Shown here: piece by piece, positions 49,101 to 62,036 of the stretch
How the letters are laid out: every line of letters begins with the position of its first letter
Numbering within the stretch: position 1 is the first letter of the stretch
Source of the DNA: Amphimedon queenslandica
Taxonomy: Eukaryota > Porifera > Demospongiae > Haplosclerida > Niphatidae
Length of the DNA: 64,000 nt
NCBI RefSeq assembly: GCF_000090795.2
Contig: NW_003546289.1
Coordinates: 113,918-177,917 of the forward strand
Reading direction: 5' to 3'
The notes under the pieces: generated by a model
What the model was told of the DNA's origin: nothing
The model's input: only the letters and a program-made list of their open reading frames with translations
Databases searched by the model: none
Made by a program: the position numbers and the translations under genes

Positions 49101-52100
49101 ACACAACACCACCTACTATTTTTATTAATAATAATTGCATGATCAGTGATAACTGATTTTCAATCACTAAGTTCTCTCTTTTATTTATTTGTAGGTTGAT
49201 CAAACGTCCACCCCCTCCACCTACAATGTGGTTTCTAATCAGTTCTGAAAAGCCATGGTGGAATGTACCAGTGACTGTTAATATCCTGTACTGGGTAATG
49301 ACTGTATTCGCTTTTATAATTCGGTTCTGGAGAATTGATCTTCCTAACTGTGTAGTGTAAGTTAGCTAGCTAACATATAGTTATAATAGATCTTTATGCA
49401 TGTAAAGGGAAGCACTAATTTGCTGTAATATGCATTTCATTAGTTTGTTATAATTATATGTATATAAATCTAATTATATTTAATAAGGAAATCACCATAA
49501 CAAGATTTATAATAATAATTATTATTATTGATTTTGGCATCATTCCTGTGTTTGTTCATACTGATAAATTATGAAAATTAATTCTTTTTTTAAACAATGT
49601 CTAATACTGTACTTTATTCTGCGTATAGTTTTGATGAAGTTCATTTTGGAAAGTTTGCTAGTTACTACTTATCTCAAACTTTTTTCTTTGATGTTCATCC
49701 TCCTCTTGGGAAACTCATTTTTGCATTGATTGGTAGGTAACATGTACACTCCTGTCACTGCATGTACGTGTACATGCATGTATCTGTTGGTTTTAGCATT
49801 TTTAGTACATGTATATGATCATGTAAGCTTCTGGCACTGTTGTGTGTATTTATAGTGATTCTGTTTGGCAAATAGTTGTATACATGTATGTTATTTGTAT
49901 TGAATTCCACTATACAGCCAAAGTACAATATTTTTTTGTTTTTATCTTTTTTTAAATCAAAAATGTTCCTCTCCCTATTGTATTTGCCAGGGTATTGGTG
50001 TACTTGCTATGCTCTAATTGTCATAGATTATTGGAGCTAATAGTTACGTTGTTGTTATAGTCGTATTTGGAGAGGCTTTTATATGCATGTAGATGTACAT
50101 GTATTTGAATCAATAGTTATTTATTACAAGTGTTGATGGGCTCGTGTCCCTCAATTAGGTGTTTCCTCTTGTTCATTGCTATTGCATGTAGGCATATTAC
50201 ATTAACATGTATATGTGCCTTTCCGTGTGCACGGTTAATTCTTAATGTCCTAATTATTGTCTGTTTTGTCTGGTAGGTTACTGGAATGACTTTGATGGCT
50301 CCTTCCTGTTTTCCACTATTGGTGAAGGTAATCACATTGTGCATATGCTGTATGATGTAGTGCATAATTCATTTAAATAGAATTTCCCTCTGAAGTTCCT
50401 TATGTTATTATGCGTGGAGCCTCAGCACTTTGTGGTGCGTTACTGATTCCAACTATATATGAAGTATGTATTCTATTTGTATGAGTACAGATACACAAGT
50501 TTATTATTACTATAGATAATGGTGATGCTAGGCTTTACTCATAAAGGTGCCCTGTTGGCATGTTTCTTTACTCTATTGGGTAATTGTATTTTGTGTCTGT
50601 TTCTGGTTTATTCGTTTGCATTCCTTATAGATAACTCACTCCAGATTCAGAGTCGAGTGATTATGTTGGACTCTTTTGTCATCTTGTTCACGTATTTGTC
50701 TGTTTTAGGTTATTTGAAAGTGTATCATTGTAGAGCAGTGTAAGTTTAAAGTTATAAATAGAATTTATGCGTGTTTGTTCCTAAATTGTATCATTATCCT
50801 TGTTTGTTGTACAGTGATTGAGTTTTTGTCAAAATGAATTCAATTAGAGAGTCGCTTACTTGATTGTTTATTTCAGTATCTTATTGTATGTGTAATTGTG
50901 TGTATCTCATGATAGTAGTAGTAGTATTTCAGGTGTTATGGTTGAGCCATTGTGGTAAACAATGAAATTGAATTTAGAGTAGATATTCTAAACTATCTAG
51001 TATCATATCATTTTGTGGCTATTACAATTATTTTTTTCATTTCTAAAAATAATATGAACTTAGTCTACATGTACATGTACATTGTATTACACATATGTTA
51101 ATGTAATTGTATAATATGCCTTGGCAATTATTTTACATCATTATATACATGTAGGTCATATAGCAGGAGATGGCATTGCTGGCTAGCCATAACTGGGATT
51201 TCTTTAGGAATATTGCTTGGGTTAGTCTTTATTTATATTGTTTAATTGTGCATGCAATTTATAGTGTCAAGTATACTGGCCTCATTGCTGTTGGCTGTGT
51301 TGGATTGCTTGGTCTCTGTGACTTATGGCAGATAGTAGGTGATTTAGCAGTGGACAAGGTATAGTGTACATGTAATTGTGTTTGTAACTTCATTGTCTTG
51401 TAGTGGCCTGAGCCTAACCCACCACTGCATAAAGATTTGGTGCGTTCTTGAGATCTTTTTGTTTTATTTCTTATTTTTATTATAGTTGGATCTGTTTGTT
51501 CATATGGCTCATCGTGGAGCATACCTTCTTGGAATACCTTTACTCATGAACTTTGTTTTATTCTACATTCATTTTTATGTGTTGGTCAATGCTGGCCCAG
51601 GCAATGCTTTTGTGTCTCTAGACTTCCAAGACACTCTAAAGGTACTATATACAGTACATGTAGCTACTGTTTTGTGTCATTCTACTTAAAACGATGGCAT
51701 GAAATTAATAATGAAACTCTTTGCCTTATAGCATTTATGTAAAAAGTGTAATAATGTGCATGTAGTAGTGGGCCAATGTATCACTGTATTGTATATTTTG
51801 TTTGGCAAACAATTTTCTGACAATTTTTTATTTTGTTGTTGAGAAGTATCCCATTCTTTAATGCTGCTCTCATAAAACAAAGATTTCATTCTCCAAATAA
51901 TAACATGTAACATGTATTTTTATGGTTCATGTATTAAATTTTCTAGGGCAGTCCTGTTCCTCCTCCTGTTAGATATTCTGTGCCTGAAAACTCAACACGT
52001 ATGTTATTAATATTTCATCTGATTATTCCTTCACCTATTAGTGTTAAGATATGGTGCTAGTATTTCATTTCGTAATCAAGATAGTTCCTGCTGGTTGCAT

Positions 52101-55100
52101 TCCCATAAAGACCTTTATCCTCTCAAGTATCCTGATGGGCGTGGCTCCAGTTATCAACAGCAAGTCACTTGTTATGAGTTTCGTGATCCAAATAATTATT
52201 GGACTATAAGGAAACCTGGAATGTAAGGAATACCTTAAGATAGCTTTTGAAATAGTTTTCCTTCATTTTTGTCTATTTGCTTTCCTCGTTTAAGTGCACT
52301 TAATTGTATATTTAATTGAGATCAAAGTCTTTCAATAGGAATATTTGCATACTAAGACCCAAGTTTTGTTTGATTATTGTAGCTCTACTTGTGGAAAAAG
52401 TATGCAATATTATCATGCCACTATTATGCCTTTAAAATAAAGTAGCTAATATTTTATTATAAAACTTTAGTGGCAATATTGTATCAGCTAGTGCACATGC
52501 ATACATGTACATGTAGTTTCATGTGTACCGTGTGTGTATTATTTTTTATGTATATGCATGCTTCGCATACCCACTGTTATCACTTTTTCAATGGAATTAA
52601 GACTATTAAATTTGAGTTCAAGTACTGTACATGCATAATAATTTAATTTATTGCTATAGTAATTTATATGCATAAAATTTTGCAAGATGTACGTTTTGTG
52701 ACACTTAATTGTCATAATTAACACATTATGATTTCTTGTCACAGCACTTAACGTGTTTCTTCTTAGTATCTGATAGTCAGCTACTACTCATTGTTGCTTA
52801 CTTGTATATGTACACGTACATGATAAAACAGACAATCAACATTGTATGGAAGTAACTATATGTACATGGAAGTAACTACATGTAAATCTAAATGTCTTAT
52901 ACATAAAATGAATTTTGCGCAATTACATGTATTACATAATTTGCATTTGCATATGTTGAGTTCTTGTATGTTTACTCTATGGCTGTGAGTGCATTTACGC
53001 CATGTAGTGTAACCACAGTAAGTACTGTATTTGAAGTCCACTATTTTGTGTAAAAAAACAAAATAGTGGCAGTATTAATAACTCTTTGACATACTGTATG
53101 TACAATATGGAATTAAAGTATGACATTTATTTTTGGGCAAAGCCCTTAGTGGTGAAGTGCATCTGTACGGATTGATGGTTTGTCTAACTATTATTAAAGT
53201 CAAATAACTTAATTTTATGATGATCGAATGGCTATATGGGGCAGATCCCCTTAATGTTTTACATTCTTCTACATGTAGTTATTGAGATAGCTCTTCAGTC
53301 TTTAAATGTATGTGCATACTAAGACCCAAGGTTGTTTTTATTATTTGTAGCATTTCTTGTGGAAAAAGTATGCAAAATTATAATGCCATTATTTTGTTCT
53401 GAAATAAAATTCTTTATTTTAACGTTATAATGGTGATATTCTATGCATGCATGTATACATTGTATTGATACAACAAACTGCATGTATTGTAATTCTACAA
53501 AGTATACAGTTGTTGTACTGTACATACATGTACATGTACATATAGATATTGTGGGTGTACATGTACTGCTACATGTACACATACATGTAAAGATTAGTCA
53601 ATGTGTTATGAATATTGTTGATCCTTTTATGTTGGCATATGCCTTTTAGTTGAATGATATTGTTGAAAATGGTTCTGTGTATAGACACTTTCATTAATGT
53701 TTGTCTGTAACATAGTGCACTGGAAAACTCGGTATTATAGTAGTTTGCCTTATGAAAAAGGGAGGAGTACATTAGAGACTGAGACCCATATACATGTACA
53801 TGCATGTATATGTACATGCATGTATTTACTGTTGGAGCCTTGGAGGAGTTTTGTCATTCATGTTCTGAACATGTTAATAAGTATGTTCTATGATGTGTTA
53901 ATCCTATAGTCCATCTGATCCATCAATACCTACTAATGATACTGATCCTGTGAGGAATAATGATGTTATTGAACTGGTTCACACTAAAACTGAGAAGTTG
54001 CTCAACAGTCATGATGTGGCTGCTCCTCTCTCTCCTGCTAATCAAGAGATTGCTGGCTACATCAATTACTCTGCTAAGTTTATACCTTACCTACATTGGA
54101 GAATAGTATGTGATATTGTGTTGTTTATTATTGTTATTATTCCATTAGGAATTGCAAGGTGTGAAGGATGACATTCCTGTATTTTGGGCTTCTGGAAAGA
54201 CTAAGTTTAGATTCATTCATGTCAACAGTAATCAAGCAATGGCGGTAAGATTGCTGTCTTGTTCCAATTACAATTATGAATTGTTAATTAAATATGTATA
54301 GTAAAGCAGTTAGTTTTCACAACCTATTCAATGATTATTATAGTGAAATAGTAGGATTTCCTGTAGTAACGATAATGCCATAGTGGTGCATGATCTGATC
54401 AGTGTGGTCTGATCTATGTATATAGTGATACTCATAATTTATGTACATGCAGTTTGTTTAATCAAAACAGGATTAATCTATTTTGTGGTCATTCTGTGAA
54501 ATAGACTTTTTAAATTTGTTTAAATTTTTTAGTGTACTGGATCACGACTGCCTGAATGGGGATTTCAACAATTTGAGGTTAGTGAAAAGCATTATTGTAA
54601 GCCACTGCCTAGTACAGTGTGTACATGTATAACATGTACAGCTAATTATGGTGCATGTATTATTGTAGGTGGCTACTGATCGTGCAGTGGAGTCGTCTCA
54701 CACTTTATGGGTAATGGATGATGCTAATCATGTTAATTCAACTGATGAAATGTTGGAAGAAGAGGAAACACTTCGTAATGAAACAGCTAATCAATTTCAG
54801 CCTTTACCATCTCGTCGCCCTCGTGATCCTAATGTTACTATGTCATTTTGGGAGAAATACTTTGAAATGCAGGGTAGAATGTTAGCAGCTCATGGTAATC
54901 TGGGCGATCATCAGTTTGGGGCCAGTCCTGCTCAGTGGCCTTTACTAGGGAAAACATTACCATATTGGCTGCATAATAAAACTAATGTATGTTAATGAAT
55001 GACGTGTTCTCGCTGCCGTGTAGTTTTAACTCAATTTTGTGTTGTGTAGGCTCAAATCACATTATTAGGTAATCCAGTATTGTGGTGGTCTGGTACTGGA

Positions 55101-55655
55101 GGTATAGGAATCTTCTCTGTTGTATTATTATTCTATCTTGTACGAAAAAGAAGAAATATCAATGATATTCCACCAGGTAATTAACATGATTGTCATGCAT
55201 GTCTATAGTCTCATTCGTATTGTTATACATTGTAGTTGTTTTTGAGCAATATTGGACATCTGGATTGGTGTTGATGGTAGGATGGTCTGCTCATTACTTT
55301 CCTTATTTTTTACTGTCAAGAGTTCTCTTTCTTCACCATTATTTGCCAGCACTTCCTTTCAAGTTCATGTTATTGGCAGCATTGTTTGATCATGGATACT
55401 ATTGGGCTAACAGATGCAAATGGTAAGCATGTAGTAGTAATTTTTATTCCTGTTTTTATTTACTTACATGCACACTGTAGGTATCCGAAACTCATGAAAT
55501 TGTTTTATCAAGGATTAGTTTTTCTTTATTGTTTTTCAGTTCTAGTGACATTTTTTCTATTTGCTCCTTTTGCATTTGGTTACCCTGCACTTACAAAGCC
55601 TCAAATAATGTGGCGACGATGGAGATCACATTGGGACCTTCTTATTCGTGGCTAA
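37152..55655 (+). CDS. POMT1: Protein O-mannosyltransferase 1
   Basis: Exons: 37152-37247 (proposed), 48626-48810, 49195-49356, 49629-49732, 50277-50327, 50381-50463, 50516-50579, 50631-50739, 51155-51220, 51265-51358, 51486-51641, 51947-51998, 52042-52222, 53910-54105, 54149-54244, 54533-54577, 54669-54986, 55050-55176, 55236-55422, 55481-55655; about 848 residues in one frame. The catalytic loop [14 protein letters not shown] with the D-E pair lies at about residues 150-151, HPPLGK follows, then MIR domains from about 407 ([31 protein letters not shown]) and a C-terminal membrane bundle ending [10 protein letters not shown]. These match POMT1 (yeast Pmt4 class) better than POMT2. It is an ER membrane enzyme moving mannose from dolichol-phosphate-mannose to Ser/Thr, normally with POMT2. 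Exon 1 is Lys/Glu-rich and joins in phase 0, but the assignment across 11.4 kb is tentative; the N-terminus is longer than in vertebrates. Confidence 0.93.
37248..37932. other. Start of POMT1 intron 1, unduplicated part
   Basis: AT-rich, with several ACATGTAC palindromic clusters and no coding signal. The duplicated units begin just after it. Confidence 0.5.
38234..38448. mobile_element. TACCGTA-family MITE, private to unit A
   Basis: CCGTACAGC...GCTGTACGG inverted ends, flanked by TA. Unit B at 43680-43700 shows the uninterrupted site (AATAATACTTGTATAA). Internal TTTTGCGG/CCGCAAA motifs. Confidence 0.85.
39420..39853. repeat. Local inverted duplication, about 110-bp arms, in unit A
   Basis: The arm at about 39422-39532 (CACTTGTATGCATGGACTAG, AGAAGGTAAGAGAAATCAAG, AAAG...) is the reverse complement of 39738-39850 (CTTTCTTGATTTCTCTTACC, TTCTCTAGTCCATGC). 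Unit B has only one copy, at about 44860-44945, and reads straight through where the left arm should be (44640). Confidence 0.8.
40719..41901 (-). CDS. Triple ubiquitin-like domain plus RING2/Rcat zinc finger, copy A
   Basis: Exons 41842-41901 (ATG), 41504-41746, 41204-41452 and 40719-41147 join in phase 0 to 326 residues. Ubl1 is about 1-73 ([10 protein letters not shown] start; [14 protein letters not shown]), Ubl2 about 74-157 (more diverged), Ubl3 about 159-241, very ubiquitin-like and ending LLARLKGG, with Gly-Gly where ubiquitin has it. After a short linker comes one Cys-rich module, about 264-300: [27 protein letters not shown]. This has the spacing of RING2/Rcat from RBR ubiquitin ligases, with the Cys of GGCN at the position of the catalytic Cys (HHARI Cys357). 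RING1 and IBR are absent. It may conjugate or bind ubiquitin-type chains; this is inference. The gene lies antisense in proposed POMT1 intron 1 and exists in two tandem copies. Confidence 0.85.
43020..43214. mobile_element. TACCGTA-family MITE, second copy, private to unit A
   Basis: CCGTATAG...CTATACGG inverted ends with TA at both sides. The matching place in unit B (about 48474-48490) lacks it. Confidence 0.75.
45661..45862. mobile_element. TACCGTA-family MITE, private to unit B
   Basis: CCATAAAG...CTATACTG ends, flanked by TA; the site in unit A at about 40576-40590 (ATGTATATAGAATTTT) is empty. Interior rich in AAAATTTTTG and GCGAAA. Confidence 0.75.
45986..47229 (-). CDS. Triple ubiquitin-like domain plus RING2/Rcat zinc finger, copy B (gap inside)
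   Basis: Exons 47170-47229 (ATG), 46828-47070, then 46776 down into the N gap, and from the gap to the stop at 45986. Intron positions and phases equal those of copy A. The visible parts are open: Ubl1 and Ubl2 are nearly the same as in copy A, and the end of the zinc finger keeps [19 protein letters not shown] and FCFICL. The C-terminus differs slightly (QTYIPRATR instead of QTYIVTR). Most of Ubl3 and its Gly-Gly end lie in the 386-N gap, so intactness cannot be judged there. Substitutions between copies seem mostly conservative in the exons (RIVDND against KIFDND, KKKCF against KKKRF), which suggests continued selection; a dN/dS count would test this. Confidence 0.8.
46162..46547. other. 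Assembly gap, 386 N
   Basis: A run of N inside the Ubl-Rcat copy B. By comparison with copy A it should contain the end of exon 3, one intron and most of exon 4. A smaller 10-N gap lies at 34977-34986. Confidence 0.99.
52335..53450. repeat. Paired direct repeat in POMT1 intron 13
   Basis: About 52345-52500 and 53310-53445 are direct diverged copies: GCATACTAAGACCCAAG, then TTGTGGAAAAAGTATGCAA, ATGCCA(C/T)TATT and an AATATT/ATATT end. Between them lie the dispersed repeat copy 3 (53140-53275) and ACATGTA-rich sequence. The 1.7-kb intron is the longest inside the rest of POMT1. Confidence 0.7.
53140..53275. repeat. Dispersed repeat, copy 3 (short, diverged)
   Basis: It shares GTCTAACTATTATTAA with copy 1 (152-167) and ends CCCCTTAATGTTTTACATTC like copies 1 and 2. 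It lacks the GTCT microsatellite and the central part. Confidence 0.5.
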
Positions 55656-55878
55656 TAATCATTATTAATTTTTACTAATTCTTAGTTTTGTTTCCAATTT
55701 TCTTTAGCCAAAAAGTTGCATATCATAATAATAATTATTACTTTGAATATTTTACTTATAATAAAATAATATACTGTACTGCTACAAGTACATTTGACAG
55801 TAAACACACTTGACATGCATCACTGGAGGGAATAATAAAATTTAAAAGGCATTATAGTCAACTAACGTCAGCTCTGAT

Positions 55879-58365
55879 TTATGATGCAACAGTTACTGTT
55901 GTTGGAGTAAAGGCAGCATCTAGAGTGGCTTGATCATGAGATGAGTCATCAGGCTTAATGGGAGTAAAGGGATCATTAGTAGGTTGAGGTGTGAAGGCAG
56001 CATCAAAATCATCTTGCGAGACCAAATGAATAGTGTTGAAATCTTCCACCTTGTCAGAGTTAGAGTCGTTCAGCTCATTGATATCATCAAGAAGAGGCAG
56101 CTCATCCGTAACATTTGGTGTTGGCTTGGGAGGTTCCTCTGGTGAGCTATCGAGTTTCATATGCTCCAGATTGACCTCTGAGTTGGATGGCTCACTGTGG
56201 TCTGTGTTAGGTGGGGTCATTTCTGATGGAGAAGGTTGACCTTTTTTTGATAGTGGAGGAGTTGATTTGGGAGGTGTTATCTGACTCATCTGTAAGGATT
56301 GGAGCTGCTGTAACTGCACCATTAGCTTTTGTAGATGAGATAACAATTCTTTGTTTTGCATCAACAAATGCTCAACTCTCGCCTACAAATAAAATAAACA
56401 AACATCTTATCATAAAATAGTTTTATCATAAACCAACAAAGTTGTTATTGCAGTATATTTACCTCTGATTCTATCCTGGCTGCTCTCTCGGTATGAAGTT
56501 GTTCTGTTATCAAAGTAAGCTGTGCACTCAATTGTTGCTTTTCATGATCCCGAGGCAAGGTATCTCCATCAACACTGTTCAGTGGCTCTCCAAGGGATAC
56601 TGATGGTGATATGTTGATAGCTTTCACACTGTCTGAAGAACCAGCCATCATTGGATTCTCTTGTATTGTATTCTAACAGTATGACATTATAAATACGCAT
56701 TAAACGCAACAGGAGAATGACATACTTGTCCTGGTCTTGGACGTGGTCTGCCAACAAACCCAGTAGGAGTAGTGGTTGGTGTCACAGTCATACCAGAAGG
56801 CACTATTATAAAGATAATAACTTGAATGTTACGTGTATTATTATTCTTACCAGGAGGCAATATTGGTAGATTGAAAGGTGCTAATGGGTCCAAGTCAATA
56901 AGAGGGGGTAGTGGAGGCTCAAAAGGATTATTGCTGGCGATAGGTTCCTGAGCAGTATTTACTGATTGATTTGGTGCTGCCATATCATTATCCTTTTCAG
57001 GCTCTTTAACCTCCTCTACATTGTCCTTCTTCTTTTCTTCATCTTCCTTTTCCTCCGTCTTTGTCTCTTCTGACTTTTTCTCCTCTGTTTGAACAGGTTT
57101 CTTTTTCTTTGGTCGAGGGTTTAGCTTATGACAAACATCAAACGCTTGTCCTAAACTTCTTACTACATGAAGAGCCATACGCTAAGAGGAAGATATAAAT
57201 GCTAACCACAAGAATGTAAAGAAACACTATATAATAGACAGTTAGACAATATTGATACAAATCTCCAAGATATTAAGTTGTACAATTAGCATGCCACACA
57301 CAACATAATACACATGTATGGGTACATGTACATGTACTATAAAGTGAAGTAGCTGACAAATTAAGTCACCTATTATTAATTACTGTACCTTCTTGTATGC
57401 TTTGAATACATTGCATTTAAAAGTATTGCTAGGCACTTCACGAGTGATGTAACTGAATATCTTCAAGTCTTGAGAATCATGTGATACATAAAATATCCTA
57501 TCAAAACCAGCATAATGATACACTATAGAGTATTCCCAAGTGGCTTAAAGTGTAGACAGGAATCAAAGCTGACACAAAGCATTACACACACTTACCTGTA
57601 AATGGCATGCTGCATCATAAAGAGTTGTTCCTCAGTGTACTGCTTCCTTTTCTAAAGAATATGCATTTAAAATAATTATAAGAGTACATTTGGACATACT
57701 CTTCGCTTTCTCTTGGTTATTTTAACCCCTGTCGTGGATATATCAATTAAACATCTTTGCTTCTTAACACCTTTTACTTTATGCTCATACTAAAATAAGC
57801 TATAAGGTTATAACTATGCTAACTGACACTTACTCTAATCCGCCTCATAGCTGTAATGATATCTATTTTAGATGATGGCTTTTGGATCTCGGCACTACCA
57901 ATGTACTATGAATAAAACATAAAATAGGCTGCATGTCAATTTATAATTTAAAACTTGCCTACCTTTGCTTTAAATTTCAGCCCATGCTGAAAAGCCTCTT
58001 CATTGTACAAAGGGACACGAGTATCAGAGGTATCATCTACTCGATCATACTCTTTATTGCGAGCTAGTTTATAAATAAAGTGATAATAACTACTAAAATG
58101 CTATAATTATCAGATTATTAGTGTCAGGTCTAAGGCCCAAGAAACATTGTGGCAGGTTTTACATTGGGCGGTCAATAACGGCACACTTCCCCATGGCAAC
58201 GTTGTTATTTTGAGAAGCAAAGGTAGTCTACTGTCTTGTGAAAGAAGACTGAATACTATGGGTAAGCTATTCAGAACTTTTGACACGAGCCACAAAATTA
58301 ATCACATTCACATTATTGAACTTACTGAATCGCTTTGAGAGCCTCTGTACTGAAAGCCGCCCCAT
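55879..58365 (-). CDS. NOS1AP: NOS1AP/CAPON-like PTB adaptor
   Basis: Exons: 58326-58365 (ATG), 57963-58063, 57834-57905, 57700-57789, 57596-57651, 57389-57497, 56851-57181, 56726-56802, 56463-56672, 55879-56382; 529 residues in one frame. An N-terminal PTB domain fills about 25-178: [67 protein letters not shown], nearly a line-by-line match to vertebrate NOS1AP. A Lys/Glu-rich stretch follows (about 180-215), then a Pro-rich part, a coiled coil with the family hallmark (ERAARIESE joined to [14 protein letters not shown], about 350-385), and an acidic, Pro/Ser-rich tail. In vertebrates it links nNOS and Scribble to membrane targets; the terminal PDZ ligand is not obvious here (ends VTVAS). 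It is tail to tail with POMT1, 223 bases apart. Confidence 0.93.
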
Positions 58366-58620
58366 TGTGCCTCTGTCAAGAGACATGATTGCTTTAAAGC
58401 TAGGCCCGTTGTAAAGAGAACAGGATTTAAACAACAAACTGTTGATTTCTAGCGAAGTTTTGTTTAGTTCTCACCCCTCACACAGCCGCCTGTCATAAAA
58501 ATTAAAATAGTTTGAGCGTTTCTGTAAACCACAGCATCTCATTGGGTGCGGCCCCCCTTTTGCTTACATTCCATAGATCGTCATCGTGAGTCAAGTCATG
58601 AGCAACGCCAACGCCAAAAA
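58366..58620. promoter_or_regulatory. Bidirectional promoter region, NOS1AP / TMC
   Basis: 255 bases between divergent start codons. A possible untranslated splice acceptor (TTCCATAG) lies at 58567-58574, so the TMC transcript may begin further left within this stretch. Confidence 0.4.
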
Positions 58621-61600
58621 ATGAGCAGAACTGGATTAAGCAGGGCTGGAATGAGTGAGTCTGAGTTTATGGCAAGACAAAGATACTTGGAAAACTCTAG
58701 GTACATGTTTCAGTCTAGATGTCTAATGATGCTAATGTTTTGTAGTACTCGTGCAATCAGTGACCATTCAATGGCAGTAGCATCTCAACCAGTGATACCG
58801 CAATTGCTTAGCAGTAACGAAGTGCATAAATATGTAAAGGAGCAACGTGAAATCATCAATAACTTTCGTTCACAACCATGGCCAATGCAAATGAAAATGG
58901 CTGCACTTATGTAAGTCATTACTTTCTTTAATGAGTCAAAGATTATTAATGCATAGGATGTACAAGGAAAATGTTGCAGTTTATGCTGGCCAAATGAATA
59001 CACTTGATACGTTCAAAGATAATTTTTCCATAGCAACAGGAGCTTTTCGTAGGAGGTTTCGAAATATTAGGTCGTCACTAACAATATGGAATTCTATCAT
59101 TAAAAGAATTGAAGGTGGATTGCTGTGTATGTTATAATATTTATTACTATTCATGCAAAGGACGATTTGGTTCTAGTGTTGCCTCATTTTTTAACTTCTT
59201 ACGATGGTTATGTGCTCTTAATTTGATCATGTCATTTATTATTTTGGCATTTCTTGTGCTCCCACAGGTATGAGGACAATAAAAATAATTTTATTTATCT
59301 TGATTTTTCAGGCAAGCAGTGGGCATGGATTGCAAGTTCCTGCTCAAATTCGGGAAAATGGGTCACCATTGTCATTCATTGTGGATGGAAAAGTGAACAC
59401 TTGTACAATTAATGGTGCTGAATGTGTGTTAATCATTTTTTAGGGATACCTACTTGAGTATTCAGTTTTATTTCATGGATTTTATGATAGTGGAAAGAAT
59501 GAGCCATACGTAGCTCCACCACATAACCCTAACCCAGCTATAGGAACAGGATATAAATTACCTTTGGCATACTTAGGAGTTATTGCAGCTATATTTGTTG
59601 TTTGCATATTAGCAATATTAGTCAGGTGCATAATATAATTTTTGTGAATTATGAAACCATATATAAGCTCTATTATTTTTTGTAGAATGGTTAAGAAGTA
59701 CAAAATTTTACAGAAGGCAAGCATTTCAGAGCAATATCTTTTTGCTTGGAAGGTGTTTGCAAGTTGGGACTTTACCATTACTTCACATGAAACAGCAGTC
59801 TATAAGCGTCTTCGTCTCACTACTTTGCTTAAAGTAAAATCTGCTCTTTATTTTTTATAAATTTTAATTTATTATTAGGAAACAATTGTAGAAGCAGATT
59901 CTAATGACAGACAAACATCGTTAGTGTTGTCATTAATTTACTTATTTTATGTATTTTCATTTTCAATTTATTAGTTGGAAGTTGATAGTTATACGACTTG
60001 CTGTTCATGTAGTTTTATTTATTTTGTTGTGTGCCAGTGCATATGCAATTTATTTGGCAGTTGAAAATATTGACTATTCTACTGTTTCTGTCAACTTTGT
60101 TGATGCTCTTAAGTTAGGACTGAAAGGAATATGGTTAATTATGCGCTCATTTCAGGTATGAGTATTTGCTATTAATTTTAATTGTAAGTGCCATTGTAAA
60201 TTTTGTATAAATGTATATAGGTTCAAGCAGTAATAGTTACTTGTAACTTTGTTTTCCCAATAATGTTCCAAGTGGCTCAATTAATTGAGCAGCATCATCC
60301 ACGAACTGCATTAAAAGTAATGCTTGCAAGGTAAGTTATTTTTTTACTACTAAACCAATTGACTTTGCAAATCTAGGTTATTTGTATTATACATAACAAG
60401 CTTGTATGTACTAATCATTGCATTGTTTACTTTTAATAGGACATGTGTAAGAATAATAATTATTATTAGATAATGGAACATTATTTTGTGCATTGATAGG
60501 AAAATACAACTACTGTTTTAACAAATGCAACATTTATTGATAGTGATGAGAATTATTGCTGCTGGGAAACTGTAATGGGACAGGAATTATACAAGCTCTC
60601 TATAACACATTTCTTTGCCGAGTTGTTCAGTATAGCTGTTGTTGATATTGCTCGATGGATAGCAGTTAAAACATATATATGTCCAAGAATTAGTGAAAAG
60701 GTAGGTTAAATTTTGCAAATAACTATCATTTTTGGTCACTTACAGTTTGGCCTTGCTGAATTCAATTTAGCAAGGAATATTTTGAAACTTGTATATGGAC
60801 AGGCTTTAGTATGGTATAGTATCAATGTTGCTTGTATCACTATGAGTGTTTCATAGGTTTGGTGTCCTCTTCTGCCCTCTTTTACCTATTATTAATTTAC
60901 TGAAGTATATTTTACTGTTCTACATACGTGCCCTTGTAGTATCTTTATTTAATAAGCCACCACAGACATTATTTCGAGTGGCATCGACAAAAACATTCTA
61001 CATGGCATTATTATTGTTGAATATTTTCTTGTGCATTTTTCCTATCAGCTATGCAGTCATACAAGAAGTTCCGTCAACGACATGTGGACCATTCAGGTAA
61101 GTGTGGATTTATACTACCTTATAGTATTATAGGTTTAAATGTATAGGGGCCTTCCTAGCATGTCACATGCTGTAACATATGAAATAGATAGGTGGCCAGT
61201 AATTATACAAACAGTAGTCAATTATGTGAACACCCCAACTATAATAATACCATTAATAGGCTTGTTGTGGTAAGAATGATGCATTGGCATAGCTAATTAT
61301 TCTAATTTAGCATTGTTATCTCTTACTTTGCTTCTTTGGCAAATGCTCTAAAGGAAGTGAACAAAGACTTAAGATTGCAACTTCACTTGGTCAGAATAAC
61401 TTAGCAATTTACATTGTTATAATTTTTCACCATAGGAACTAAAGGCAGCTCGTGATAAAATATACAGAGATGGTACGTCACAGAATATATTATATCTACA
61501 TGTATTTATATATTTTAGCTATCAAATTAAAAAAACAAGATACTGAATCAGAAGACTTGTCTTCTTTCAGTCTCATCAGGAGACATGAGCAATTACAGCA

Positions 61601-62036
61601 AGAACTTAACAGTGAACTCACTCAGCGTTTCAGCAAAACATCTAACACAATGTTTTCGTATGTACGACCATTCGAGCAAGTTCAAATCAATGATTCTTTT
61701 GCATCAGGATCTAGTTCTTCTGATTCATCTAGAATAAGATCTGACAATTACACTGACATTTCTACATTGCCAAGGATCCAAGCATCTACTGACATAGAAA
61801 ATGATGAACTGCCAGTCACTGTTTCAACCTTCCTTCCTCCTAAAAATAAGGAAACTTTGAAGCATCATCAAAGTGCTGAGAAGGAAAGAAGTCAGCAGGA
61901 TAGTGAAGGATCGGTGAATCCACAAAGAAGACATTACAGTGCCCCCACTCCACAAATAACTGTTGGATTTGTTAATAGCATTCATGGAAGACCGAGATCA
62001 AGAAGCACTCCTTTATGGACCAGCAATCAAAAATGA
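58621..62036 (+). CDS. Transmembrane channel-like (TMC) protein
   Basis: Exons: 58621-58910, 58957-59114, 59161-59267, 59312-59392, 59444-59625, 59686-59833, 59879-59919, 59975-60155, 60221-60330, 60377-60446, 60500-60700, 60746-60813, 60857-61096, 61147-61269, 61311-61389, 61436-61472, 61519-62036; 877 residues in frame. The TMC signature CCWETVMGQELYKL lies at about 477, after repeated membrane segments (WLCALNLIMSFIILAFLVLP; LGVIAAIFVVCILAILV; RLAVHVVLFILLCASAYAI; VLYITSLYVLIIALF), and GQALVWFGVLFCPLLPIIN follows. TMC proteins are multi-pass, TMEM16-fold channels, some forming hair-cell mechanotransduction pores. Subfamily is unclear. The Ser-rich tail has the run SSSSDSS. A 45-base stretch in exon 1 (58701-58745) has intron-like ends and is in frame, so it may be optional. 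The ATG at 58621 is the first in frame. It is tail to tail with GNL1. Confidence 0.92.
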
